The translations under genes were made by a program, and so were the position numbers. Under the pieces are notes generated by a model. The model saw nothing but the letters and a program-made list of their open reading frames with translations. It was not told where the DNA came from and ran no database searches. Source: Symsagittifera roscoffensis (Eukaryota > Xenacoelomorpha > Acoela > Convolutidae). Taken from it: 64,000 bases of DNA. Shown here in pieces: positions 24,142-36,245 of this stretch; within the stretch, counting starts at the first letter, position 1, and the number at the start of each line of letters is the position of its first letter. The stretch lies in assembly GCF_963678635.1 (NCBI RefSeq), contig NC_087069.1, positions 12,156,530-12,220,529 of the forward strand, written 5' to 3'.

Positions 24142-25321
24142 CGATGTGTTGCAAGACACAGAAACTGAAAGTGCAGAGTCATTGTCGCAGGAATTTGAGA
24201 AAATTTAGAACTTTTGAACGTTTTAGAACTTTTGAAAGACAAAAAAAGAAGAAACAAAGAAGTGACGGATGGGATGAAATTAAACCTCAAAATTAATTTG
24301 TGTGTGTGACGAAAACTCAAGTGAGAAACTAAGCAACCAAGTTGTAATTGAAAACTGAAACATTTAGTTGAGATTTGAACATTAAAGTATTTGTTGCAAT
24401 AATAAATTTGCATTTTGATTTTAGTTAGTGGCCTTAGAGACACTTACTATTTATGTAGAAAGGCTTGAATAAAGAGTATATTTAAATATTTTAGCGTGCA
24501 TGACTGTTTTTAATCAACTAGGAAAATTGATCACTTTGTGGTGACATGAAAGGCTTGGTTAATCTCTTGAAGAGGGAGATTAATTCATTGTTCTTGCTAA
24601 CCACAGAGTTCCTTCATTTTTATATTCAGGACAATGACAACTAAAATTTCCGAAGGGAAGAAGCATAGTAGGATCATTTTAGCTTGTTGGTTGGCAGGAC
24701 TGTCCTGCAAACTAACACCTTAGAAAAACTTGGAGAAAACGTTTTAAATCAGGACATTGACATTGGAAGTCAGAAAAAACGTTTTATCTTAAGTCATATC
24801 CTCAAAGTGCAGATTAGTGAATAAATTTAAAAGGCTATAGCAATGTAGTATGATGCCATTCATATTCTGCAGTGAGTCGATATGACGCGGATAAAAGTAA
24901 TTTCGTGCATTTTGTAAATTCTGTTCGATGACATTGTACCAATTTTACGAATATTGCGAGATTCAATGGGGACATTGACCGGGCTGCCCGGGGACCAGGG
25001 AGTATGTGACATTCTCAAAGATATATATTTAAAACCAAACAAAAATAGTATAGTACCCAAGAAAAACAAAAAACATTTAAAAAAACGAAAAAACCAAAAA
25101 CAGTAAAAAAGCATAAAATCAGTAGAAATCATCCCCCCAGACAAGATATGATCCGACCCCCCCCCGTTTGTTGTTGATAGATATATTGTTGTTACAGGCA
25201 TTTATATCTGTCAAGATATAAGCTCATACAGCCCCCAAGGATTTAGTCGTCCTCGGTTTGGGTCGCACACCGGAATCGATAGTTCTTTCACCTCCCTCTT
25301 CACTAGGAAGTCTCTCAGTCT
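24142..25321 (+). other. Copy A, 3' non-coding region with two transposed internal fragments
   Basis: AT-rich with AATAAA-type sites near 24,400 and 24,470. At 25,018-25,206 it repeats leader sequence (2,797-2,987), including a C-run near 25,158. At 25,221-25,321 it carries a second copy of the macro-gene end that also flanks the left LTR (1,510-1,609). There is no gene in this stretch. The fragments suggest a local duplication or rearrangement at the 3' end, or an assembly join. Confidence 0.6.
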
Positions 25322-26232
25322 TGTGAGATTCGACCAGAATGGACAAAACTGCAGTTTCAACAGATTCATAATTTTAGCAGCTATCCTTCCGAATTGACGG
25401 TTTTAAGAGATTAACAACGTTATTGGGACGATTAGTCAAACGGTGAAGGTCAATATATTCTGGTATTTTGAAATTTTAAAAGTTCGAAGTGATGACGTGA
25501 TAATTCTGAGAATTGTTAAAAACGGCCATTTTGGAAGAAAACCAAAATAAAATCAGAACAACAAAAGTTGCGACGAAGATCACTACGAGAAAATAGAGAA
25601 TCAGAATCGGAGAAAAAGCAGAATTAGCAGAGACCGTTCCGAATTGCAACTATTGTGTCGCTACAATACTTGCAAGGCCGTTTGGAACATCAGTGAAGGG
25701 TAGAAGACAGCCTTCGGAAGGAAGATAAGGGTCTTATTTCCTCGGATTCAAGAATGCGGATGTGTCTCGAGAGTTGAACTGAAACTCTTTTATTTAAACT
25801 TTTAGCTACGCTGTTATGTCTTGAATTGAATTTAATTAACATCTGAATTAATTTTGCAAGGATGAGAAGCTAGGAGTTGGGGGAAAGGGTTGATCCAGCT
25901 TCGATGGAGATGATGATTTTTATCTACTGAACAAAAACAATAGTAATATAATAAGTAGTAGTAGCCCTGTTTTTAGGAGTGACCTCGTGGCCTGGGGATA
26001 CTGGGACCCAGCCATGAGCTCACTAATTTTGCATGTAAATAAGTTAATTTGAGTATTTTGACCGAAGCCGAAAGCAGTAACGTTTTGTCGACCCGATGTT
26101 TGAAAGACCACCAAAAGAACTGGCTTTGGTAGAGACGGTGAAAAGTATGTAGAGCTTGGTTTAGACCCTCGCCAGTCGTTTTAAAGCTTAGCTTTGTTTT
26201 CCGTCGATATGTACTTCCGGGCGAATGTTAAA
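25322..26232 (+). repeat. Right-hand LTR (3' LTR of copy A, or a solo LTR in copy B)
   Basis: Direct repeat of 1,610-2,521, about 94-95% alike by eye, with the right half more similar than the left. On its right lies the macro gene of copy B (26,233-26,442). On its left lies a 100-bp duplicate of the macro-gene fragment that also precedes the left LTR. A short target repeat (TCT, perhaps AGTCT/AATCT) can be seen at the outer borders. Confidence 0.8.
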
Positions 26233-26442
26233 TCTCTTCAGGGACAGAACCAAGTCTTCAGGGTCCACATGCTGCTTTTTCGTCGCCCTAGTCACCAAGA
26301 AGCATAAGTATTTTCCTGCTATTTGCGAAACCGCCGGAGGCAAAGCTGCTACACCTCCTATTTCTGGTGTTTGCTTCCACAGAAACTCATTGTTTTTGTA
26401 ATCTCTCTTAAATTCTGCTGCTAACGCTGTCCTAAAACTCAT
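26233..26442 (-). mobile_element. Copy B, N-terminal part of the macro-domain-like gene (fossil)
   Basis: Minus-strand homologue of the macro gene of copy A (ALAAEFKRDY, GGVAALPP, YLCFLVTR). It stops where the right-hand LTR begins; the matching C-terminal half is at 1,437-1,609 beyond copy A. Confidence 0.75.
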
Positions 26443-26639
26443 GTCAGCGGTAATCGCTATCGCATATCTCCTATTTGTAAGTATAAAATCGCTGTCAGTT
26501 AGTATTATGCTGTTTGAGTATTCATTTTCAAGTTAAAATATGACTCTACTTCTCTTCTTATTTCTGGTTTTTTAGGGCCTTCATCTGATTCTGCTTCTAA
26601 ATCTCTAAATCACCTGTTTCTCTTGCTATTTTTAAATTT

Positions 26640-28640
26640 TCTATGATTAATTTTTAAGTCATACCCCCATTCCACTGACAAAAATATCCATCGTTGTCCC
26701 CGTCGAACGAATACCAGATTTTAAGTTAAGGTTGAACGCAGGAATGAGTAGTTGCCCTTCCTGAGCTGCCCAGGAAGGATCATCTTCGTCGTTCTGTAAG
26801 TAACTTTTGCTCTCGCGGTTTACGTCCTGAATCGTGACACTGGTTTCTTTTGGGTCTGATGTCATTTCGTTCAAGCATTCTAAGACACGCAGGCTCGTTA
26901 ATTCTTGTTCGCACGACTGCTGCTGCTCGTACTCAAACTCCTCTTCAGATTTAGACCGACCATCGATCCATTCCTTGTCTTGGTCATCGACGATGTCTAT
27001 ATCTTGTGACGCGGATATCTCTTCTAGAACCACCAATTCTTCCACAATCTTCTTCAGGTCTATCCTTTCCACTATTAATTGGTCTCCGTAAGGATTATAT
27101 TTCTTTGCACGTCTTGTCCTGTCACTTTGCCTTGCTTACATTGCAAAGGGTAGATCCAGTCCATGTTCAGGGGATCATCCATCAGCTCGGGATTTTCAAA
27201 GTCCTCTTTTGCGTAAGGGTAAGGTTTTATCATCCGCCTCAATTATTTCAGTGAAATCCAGGTCCAGCGGCGGACTTGTTCTACATCTAGTGCCTTATTC
27301 CCATCGTTCTTTTCCCTGGTACCTTTCTCATTGACCTCGCAAGAAAGGTCCATCATCAGATAATCGCCCTTCTCTATGTCTTCAGGTATACACCAGTCCA
27401 CTGTGGATGGGTTGTGTGGCTTAATGTTCACAAAGTGTGTAGCTCGTAGCTCGGCCGGTACTTAGCCTGCAAAAAGGTCCCTCCTGATACACTTCCGTTA
27501 CCATGAATGGTCCCTTCCACCTCTTTAGGAGTTTCCTTGTATCTTTCGGGAGTATAATATTCTGGAACACCCACACGTAGTCTCCTACTGATTAAGCTTT
27601 TGCACGAGATGCCTTTTTAACAAAATTTTTCCTCTGCCTCGCCTGAGCTTGTTGCGTATTTTGTGTGCTTAAATCATTCAGCTCTCGCTGAAGTCTGATC
27701 ACGTCCCCTGCATAGACCTGTGGCGATGTTTTCTTTTTTCATACTCTGGATAAAAGAAAGTCTAAAGCAATGACTTTTGGTGTCCAGTCAACATCATGTG
27801 TAGAGTAATTCCTGTGGGGGAATGTTGCGTACTGTTGTAGGCTCCCACCACTTGTGGAAGGTATCTATCCCAATCAGTCATGTATCTGGAAGAATACATC
27901 CTCAACATCGACACCAGAGTCCGATTTTGTCTCTCTACTAAGCCGTTCGTTTGGGGATGACACGTCGTAGAATGAGCCTGAGCTTCTTGAGATCGTCTCA
28001 TGAGCCCCTTAGTAAGTTCTCCTACGAAAGCTGTTCCGTTGTGCGAGTGGAATCTCATTGGAAATCCATGTCTTGCTATCCACGTATCGATCAGAAGACC
28101 GCATGTCTCTTCTGCTGAGGCAGTTATGCAGGTCACGGCCTCTGCATACTTTGTGATTGATCTTTACCACTTCATTGAACTCGGATGACACTAATGACTG
28201 CAATGGAAATCGCAATTCAACTTTTTTCACCTGTTGACATGACAGACATGCTGTTACCCAGTTCTCGCATGCCTTCTTCGCTCCCGGTCATTCGAAGCGT
28301 TTTAAGATCCTCTGTTATACTATATCGATCCCCTGGAGGCCCACCTGATCATGTGAACTGAAAAAAAGTTCTGTCTGATAGAGTTGCGGCAACACTATCG
28401 CATTATTTTTACACAGAACCTTGTCTTCTTTTCTTCTTTAGCAAGCAAGGATCCCATCCTTGTTCAGATATAACCATACCTCTTTCCCCATATAATTTGT
28501 CTCAAGGATCGGTAGCTATCCTCTTCCCGGTCTCCTGTGACTGGTGCCCTATTTTTGATCCATCATTTTAAGTTGCTTGTCATGCGGTCAATTCTCTACG
28601 CTCTTAATAAGTCCGAGAGTTTGTACCTCTCCTTCAAATA
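26640..28640 (-). mobile_element. Copy B, integrase and acidic C-terminal extension (fossil)
   Basis: Minus-strand homologue of the copy A integrase. Recognisable parts are HPQTNGLVERQNRTL, NSTQHSPTG and HNGTAFVGE near 27,760-28,060, and the acidic IDIVDDQDKEW stretch near 26,980. It is broken in several places. Confidence 0.8.
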
Positions 28641-29806
28641 TCTCGTCATGACCCTCAAGTGACTGTTTAGCTCAACTGGCTGGTTCGCGTCATCTTCCAT
28701 CTTAACGCACTAAATCTTCGCCAATGGCTCTGTCTCTTGTCTGAACGATTGAAGGTCAGTCCTGACTGCTTCCTTCTGTGGTAACAGGCTCATTGAAAGT
28801 TTTGATACTGCTTTCAGTTCCAGGTCATCTGCTGCGTTATCAAAGGCTTTTCCCCCGGGACCAGGTAGCTATCACTGTCAGGGTCTTGGTAGACTTCCCT
28901 GTTAAAGTCCATTACTCGAGTCTCCACCAGTGATGTATTGATCGCCAATTCTGACAATTTTGATCCCTGTCTGAGTAGGTGTCTGAGTAGATGAGTCTGA
29001 CACGGAGCACGTTTCTCTAGCAGATTCCAATGTGCACGATCTACTCATCCATCTAAACTCCCCGAACAAAATTTTGTCCTCCTGGTCTTGTTCGCTTACA
29101 CGACCACTTTCTTTTACATCCGACTCCCCGGACAAAACTTCGTCCTCCTGATCTTGTTCATTTACATGGCGTTTTTTTTCGACTTCCAACTCCCGGAAAA
29201 AACTTTGTCCGCCTGGTATTTCGATTCAACTTCTACCCATTCTTGATCGGGCTCCTCAAAGATGACAGTTTTCCTTTGTGTTCCGATATCCTGTTCTTTT
29301 AATCTGTATGATGTCCTCATCAAAACCCTTTGAGGAATCGAGAATACTAGTCGCTGAACTACAGTCCTACAATACCTTTCATTTTCACTGTGATGGCGTC
29401 TTGATGGCTTTATCCGTGACTTCTCTCTGACTGTCAGTGATGCCATTGCTGCTGACCATTCGGGGCCATCTCTAGTGCCTTCTCTCTCCATTAATCCACC
29501 CAGCGTCCGAATAACGTTTGATGTAACCTGCACCGTTTTATCTAGCAATGAGAGGCTGTTTATATTCAAACGTGAGAGTTCCTGTTGGACCAGATTCGAA
29601 CGTAGCAACTGATCCGAGGGCACCGTGTCCCTTTTGGATATTATCTTTATTTCTGCTGCCGTCTCCACTGGTAATTCAGGGTGTCCCTGAACTGGATGTT
29701 CAGACGTGTCCAACCATCTCGTCAAAGCAAGTGCTTCATAAGTCTTTTTGCCCAGAAACGAGAATCCTTCCATGATCGCCGCCCGTTCTTCTTTTGCTCC
29801 AATCTT
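28641..29806 (-). mobile_element. Copy B, linker between RNase H and integrase (fossil)
   Basis: Homologous to 11,451-12,560 of copy A (GHPELPVE, LLRSNLVQQELSRLN). Contains a short internal repeat of the SEQDQEDE/LSGE type near 28,990-29,170. Its presence in both copies shows the long linker is a family trait. Confidence 0.65.
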
Positions 29807-31990
29807 TCATAAAAAAGTTTTTTGACTGAGGCATTCAGCGTTTTGGTGCTGATCACGCAACCTGTGCTCGATTATCACGTGGTAGCCATCCAACCTGACT
29901 GTCCAACGACCAATATAACTCTTGTCCATCGAGTACGTTTTCAACCAGAATAGAGCTCTGTTATCCACGCGCGCGCAACTTAAATGGAGCGCACCCAAAC
30001 CCAAGTATGCGCGGTAATTCTCCTCGAACGTGACTACCGCAAGCATTTCTGCTTTTGGTGCACCATATTTCATTTCAGTGTCGCTCAACACTTTACTACC
30101 ATATGCAATGGGACGGAGAGCTGGTCTCCCGTATCATTCTTGCTCCTGATTCAGTATTCCTGAAATGGCTACCACTGATGTGTCCTTCAATGAACTCGCA
30201 GTAATAATTGGCAAATACCAGGAATCTCATGAGCCGTGCTTCGGATCTCTGGGTCTCCCAAGTTAATACGGCATCCCCCGCATCCGGATCCGGCCTTTCG
30301 CCATGCCTGTCTACCATTCTTCCCGGGTACTTAATTGGGTCCCTAAGGATCTCACAATTTGACAGTTCAAATTTCAAACCGGCTCTCTTCATTCAGCGAA
30401 GACCTCATCGAGTCTGTCGATGAGATCTGCCAATGTGGGTGTCGCTATGACCACGTCATCCACGTAGCACATCACAAGATTCCCGTATTTCTTCGTTAGT
30501 CTGGTCAAATCCTGAGCCATCAGTCTTTGAAGGGTCGTGGTTGCCTTGGACATGCCGACGGACATCCTCCTCTACTGATACAACCCGAATCACATGCGAA
30601 TCCAGTCTTTTTCTCTATCCTTCTTTCGCAAAGGAATCTGCCAGAAGTAGTGAGTAACATGCATCGCCAAATTTTGAGAGGCTCTCGTCTATACGTTGTA
30701 TCGCGTAGGCGTCCCTTATTGTCACTGCTTTTAGGTAGCGAAAGTTGCAACATAATCTTTTTAGCCATGACAATCCCAGAAGCCCAAGGTAATATCGAGG
30801 GTTCTATCATGTCGTATTAAAGCAACATTTCTATTTCCGCTCTGCACGCTTCCGATTTCTGAGGTGTCATGCGCCTTGCAGGCTTCCTGTGGGGATTGGC
30901 GCCTTCTTCCAGTTCAATTTCGTGCTCGTTGAAATTAAAACAACCAATATCCGCCATATGTTTTAAAAAAACGTCCGCCTTTCAATTTTAAACTGCGCTT
31001 AGCGACTCAAACTCTCATTCACTTATCTTACCTCTTAAGTGGTCTCTCTATGGCAAAACTGGTTTGTCCGACTCTATTTCAAATAACGAGGGGAAATCCG
31101 GAAAAATCGAACAGCTCGACAAGCCGTCATCTGTTTCAGATCTCATGGAAAGATCTCAGATTCTTAGTTTGTTTAAGAATTACAATTCAATCATCCTTTT
31201 TAAAACTGAATATCTGTTCGCATGAGTTGGACAAACTTTTACCTGATGCTTCTTCAGGTTTGGTGTTTCTTCGTAGTCCGTCCTCATTGGCAAAGCGTAG
31301 CCAAGGTTCCTTCCACCTTCCACTCTGGATTGAAACCATTGTACCCAGTGTATTCAAGACTACACTCGCACACAGCCCGTTTCGTGTGACGGACATGCTC
31401 CAGCCTGAAACCACTGAACTTTAACTGCTTGAATTGGGTACCAAGCTAACCTGCATATTGTGACTCAATGAGTTTGAATTTCAATCCTAAAAATCGCTTC
31501 TACTTCCTGCCCGGGCTGTAATTGCACTTTTCTGTCTAAAAAAATTGGTACTTTATTCTCAAAGACTTATTATCCTGTTCATTGGTCGCTCTACATACTT
31601 CCTGTCTGGGTTCTTTATCCTTATCAGTCCATTATTAACGTCGATCATCACGTCGAAATCACGTCCGAAGTCGCGTCCCAAAATGAACTGATCCGAATTG
31701 TCCAGGTTCTGCACTACAAGAAAACTCGTCCAGAGGCTCCGTCCTCCCATCTTAAGGACTGTTATTGATGTTCTCCCGGCTACGTAGATCGCTGTCACAT
31801 CTGCTTCGTATCCAATGTGTACCACATTTGTTCCATCATGGCGTCATCGCCGATTCTACGGGACCTTGAGTTCTTCCTAACCCACATGTATCTGTCCTAA
31901 TTGGTCGCTATCTGTTGTGACGTAAGTCTTGGTATACATATTAACCCCATCCACGTTCAACATCACCTGATATGCTCCATAGTCTTCCAC
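29807..31990 (-). mobile_element. Copy B, protease, RT and RNase H (fossil)
   Basis: Minus-strand homologue of the copy A region. RNase H is clearest (30,091-29,807: DNRALFWLKTYSMD), with RT pieces around 30,096-30,810 and upstream pol pieces around 31,187-31,825. Decay is heavier than in A. Confidence 0.75.
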
Positions 31991-34840
31991 CTAGCGCCCG
32001 TGAAGTTTCTTTACTCGAGTGCCACCCGTTATTAACAACGCTCGCACAGCCCTTGATTCAGTTCGTGCCTCTTCCTGTCTCACATAATCCGCATAAATAT
32101 CCAAATGCATCAAGGTGAACTCCAAAGATTCACTTAGGTTCATGATTACCTGATTTCCCGCCACTGAGAACGTTGACTGTATCTTGCTCCCTTGTAGCAC
32201 CATCACGAATAGTTGTCTGGAGATTACATTTAGCTTCATGCTCAAACTATTTGGTGCCTTCGTTTCTTTCACCTCAGATCTTCAAAAGCTTGAGCTGCTC
32301 TTGAGCTCTCTTTTTTTTCGAGTTCAAGCTTGACTTTATGTTCTTTCACCTTTGTCGCCAATTCCTGTTGGACTCTAATTAGTGCATCTCTCGCCGCTGC
32401 TTTTTAGTCAATTTTAAAGTCCATCACTCGTTCTATCACAGCTTGCATTTTCTTGGTAGCCAGCTCTTGTGGTTTCTCTTTCATGCGGGCTTCCGCCTCG
32501 CTCATCAGGCGTGCTTTGCTGGCTTTCAAACCCGATAAACCTTCCTCATGCCTTGGGTGTTTGATGTCTGCCACAGCTCACATAATTGTTGACTACCTGT
32601 TTTATATTGACCCTCCAAGTTGCAAAAGAAACACCTGGGACCAAAATTTGCAATTACTTGTCTCATGAAATCTTCATGATCAACTTCCGATGCATCTTCA
32701 TCCTCCAACCTATCGCCTTCATGCCCTGTTTGTAGGTTGGGCATGCTGATACATTTTGGTCTGTCGAACTGCAGTTTGCACAACAGCGTCTTTTGTCCAT
32801 GTCGTCCCAAGGTTTGTAACAGTTGCTACACTGGCTAGCAGATCCATTGTTTAAAGCGCAATGATGGATTTTGTATCAGCCAGATTTGATAGAAGGCTTT
32901 AGCAACAGATACTCCTTGATTTTCAGTCGCAATTCCTCCGGTGTAGGCGCATTGGTTAAAAGTGGTGTATATTGCGCTACTAACATTGTCCTATGCTCAT
33001 CTGGTTGACTAAGCCTTCTAGGCATTTCTAAGTCATCTATGAACTTGTCTTTGGTTTCAACTTCTGTTGTCGTTTTTCGAAGCGCATAATCGTTCGGTGA
33101 TCCTGCACCCCTGAGCCAAAACGATTCAACAGGATTTCGAAGATTTTCTAGGCTGTGTCCCGCTGGTTTTGCGTTCTGCCTATCACACAATTCAGGGATG
33201 TCCCTTCCAGGCTGCTGTTGAGCGCACTTCAATCTTGTCTTTCTGTCAAGTCTTCTTCCTCAAAGTGCAGGTATCTATACAGCCGTCAGATTCATCCTTA
33301 TATCATCTTAGTTTCTTAAATACCCCTTGTAGACTTCTCGCTGCGTTCATTGGTCCTAGAGAATCTCGTTAAAGTTCTAAGGACCTGTTCAGATGTTCAA
33401 ACGCTTTGGCCATGGCTGTTGCATCACGTGAACACCCCGCATGATCGTTGTTGCCCTCTGATTGAAGCTCCGGATTTTCCCCCCTGTCCGAGTCGCTGGG
33501 TTGAACTCTTTCTTGATTCGCGTTGCTCCAGCTGTGGAATCATTTCTCCTATACGCATTTTATTCTCGCATAGGTCGTTCGTTCGAGGTCGGTCTGCTGC
33601 CAGTAGAACCTCCTCTGGTGTTCGTTTGACCCCTTGGCCTATTATTCCCGGTGGCATTGCTGGATGAGTTACCTCTTCCTCTCGTGGTTCAATAGGTCCT
33701 TCCTCTGTTAGGATGTTTGGTGAAGTTCACTCTCGGTTCCCTGTTATTCTCTCCTGAGTGTGCTTCTCTGTTCTTAGATCCACTCCTGTTTCCCAGGAGA
33801 CCATACAGCATGTCCATGATAGCCTGAGTGTTGTTCCTGATCGTCTCTCAATCGCAATCGTCTCTCTCTTTCCTGGGCCTACCTAGTCATTCGCGTTAAG
33901 TTCTTGGCCAAGTAACCATTCGTCCTTTTTAAGCGTTTTTCGCTTCTGCTGACTTTCTGTCTGGACCATAATTCCATCGATTCCCCGTTGTCCACAAATG
34001 GTGTCACTAGCGGTGGCGTCACCCTACTGGTTCCAGGCAGTTTAGTGCTATTCGAGACTCGACTCTTACCTCTCTGTCTCGATATTTCTTCAGAATCCGC
34101 CTCTGGTTCCGCTGGTGTGATTCTTGACCAAATGCTCTTGTCCGTTTCCAAATGCACTTCCGTGTTTGTCATGGTCATGAACTCTCTTGACTGTTCTATT
34201 CCATCAGTAGTCTTGTTTGCGGTTCTGACCGCACCAAAGCGATCCGAATAGCCAGTCTCCAAAATTGTGGATGCTTCGTTTTCATAGGTCGAACTGTTCA
34301 GGCTTACTTGATATTCAAATTCATCTATTTTTTCATTATACTCGTCCTTTTTCGGGTGTCCACTTCATCACCCGTTCCCGTTCTCGTAGTAAATGGAAAG
34401 AAACTTCCCAGAGTGTTCTTGAATCGTTCCGAAAACGAGGAGGACGTTGCCGTTTTGGCTGTCTCCCCATGCATCATGGTATTATCAGTAGGTGAGCCCA
34501 CTGCTGCTGGATTTTCAGTTGAAATGTCGAATAGATCCGACATTTCCTCTCGATCAACAATCCTGGTCAAAGTCGCGAAATCTTGGCCTTATTCTACAGG
34601 AGTTGATTCACTCGTCAACCATCTATTCCCATTTTCTTCCGTTTCACTTCACGCCGAATCTCATTCCGATCGGGGTTCGGATGGATCTCTATTTCCAACA
34701 TTGCTTTCTCTTCTTCCGATGCCTTTTGACTCCGTGTCTCAACCATTCCGCTTGAAACTTTCTTTCCTTTCTTGTTCCGACTCCTCTCGGTCCTTTCCAC
34801 AAAAGGGTCGTTCATTAATTTTCTTTGTTTGTTTGGTATA
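31991..34840 (-). mobile_element. Copy B, gag region (fossil)
   Basis: Minus-strand homologue of copy A gag. The second knuckle region (CFFCNLEGQYK) lies near 32,610 and N-terminal parts lie at 33,879-34,840. Several breaks and small losses relative to copy A. Confidence 0.75.
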
Positions 34841-35659
34841 AATTTCCTAGAGCTATCACTTAGTTTAAGTAACCTCGACTTGTCTTGCTCATATTAGTTT
34901 GTCGCTGCTAACTGCATACACACTCGATAAACTTGCTACCGTTTTTATTGCTTGACAACTGGCTAAAATAACACAACACGACAATGTCCAAAATTTTTAA
35001 CTTACAAGTAACCACGAATCCTTATAAGTTATCACAGTACAGCGTGTATACAATTTAAGCACAGCAATTGATTATTGCTTTTTGGATATAAATCTAGCCC
35101 AGACTAAAAATACCAAAATGATTACAAGATCCTACGTCACTACCCAATCGAGAACAATTATTAAGGATTTAAAACCAAAAAGAGAGAGAAAAAACTTCAA
35201 AATAATATATGTGTATTGTACTTGGTCTGTCGCAATTTAATAGTCGAACTTGTGTCTAAAGAAAGAGTTTTCCCTGTTAGTGCCGCACCAAATAGACAAA
35301 ACTTGAAGGCAGTATTTTTTTCGAAGTGGGCGAGTGTTACCTATCTGGCTTCGGACTGCCCGAGCTAGACCTACTAAAACCCTCTAGGCAACCACTTTTC
35401 TAAAAAAATAAGATGGATTCTATTCCAGATAAGTTAGTGTCGAGCTCCGTTTTCAGTTAGAACTAGAGTCGCAAATCTCCGGGTTTAGACTTGTCTTTTC
35501 TTCAATGCGGTCTTTTCAATTTTTTATTTTACGGCAAGTTACCAGTTCAGTCTCTGGTTTCCTGCCTATTTCCTAATATCTTAATACTATTCAAAATGTA
35601 TCTTACTTTCGTCTATGTACGTTTTAGGATCCCTACAGTCGTGCTTGTAAACAAAAACA

Positions 35660-36245
35660 TTTCTAAGACCCCTCCTAATTGACAAAAAAGGACCCCTCTG
35701 AATTGGGACCCCTCCGGATTGACAAAAATAGAACCCCTCCGAGTTGGGACCCCTCCGGGTTGACAAAAATAGGACTCCTCCAAATTCGGACCCGTCCGGA
35801 TTGACAAAAATAGAACCCCTCCGAGTTGGGACCTCTCCGGGTTGACAAAAATAGGACTCCTCCGAATTCGGACCCCTCCGGATTGACAAAAATAGGACTC
35901 CTCCGATTTGGGACTCCTCAAGGTTGACGAAAATAGGACCCTTCCGGGTTGGGACTCCGGATTGACAAAATCAGATCCCTACTGAACTGGAAAAATAGGT
36001 AAAAATCTTCTTTGTACTCAGGTGCGGATTGACAAAAATAGGACCCCTCCGAAATGGAATCCCTCCGGACTGACTACAAAAGGACCCTTCCGAGCTGGGA
36101 CCCCTCTGAACTGGGAAAATAGGTAAAAGTTTTTTTTGTACTCAGGCGCGGATTGACAAAAATAGGAACCCTCCGAATTGGCAAAAGTAGCCCTTACGCG
36201 TTGCTTAAAAACAGCACCCGTGACCCTTCCGGATACAATCACAGA
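35660..36245 (-). repeat. Minisatellite of ~42-bp units in the leader of copy B
   Basis: About a dozen units of 41-42 bp, each made of two CCGGAGGGGTC-like words and a TTTTTGTCAA spacer (seen on the plus strand as TTGACAAAAATAG...CCCCTCCG). Because 42 is a multiple of three, frames stay open and translate to 14-residue repeats; this is not taken as coding. Expanded relative to copy A. Confidence 0.85.

Larger units (their letters stand above)
1610..26232 (+). mobile_element. Copy A: giant Ty3/gypsy-like LTR retroelement with macro-domain gene and ~8.6-kb tail (fossil)
   Basis: The element is bounded by two direct repeats of about 912 bp (1,610-2,521 and 25,322-26,232) starting TGTGA and ending TGTTA(C/A)A. 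Internal order: primer-binding-like site, ~3-kb leader, gag with zinc knuckles, protease, RT, RNase H, linker, integrase, macro-like gene, tail frames. The protease-RT-RNaseH-integrase order is that of Ty3/gypsy (Metaviridae) elements. At about 24.6 kb it is far longer than the usual 5-8 kb. It is inserted in the macro gene of copy B. By eye the LTRs differ at roughly 5-6% of sites, so the insertion is moderately old; copy B is clearly older. It is broken, with a dozen or more interruptions over the coding part. No envelope gene was recognised. Confidence 0.85.

Noticed and set aside
24861-25201. Minus-strand 113-codon frame with hydrophobic repeats near the end of copy A (similar one at 2,710-2,979)
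   Set aside because: It covers the low-complexity A-rich leader fragment shared by both places; it is not conserved as protein in copy B.
35587-36242. Open frames with 14-residue repeats (RRGPNSEE/FCQSGGVP type) in the leader of copy B, and a similar one at 4,649-4,915
   Set aside because: The frames exist because the 42-bp minisatellite unit is a multiple of three; there is no conserved start or context to support a protein.
35660-36245. CRISPR-like array of short repeats and spacers
   Set aside because: The spacers are themselves repeated, the units are imperfect, and the setting is a eukaryotic retroelement leader.
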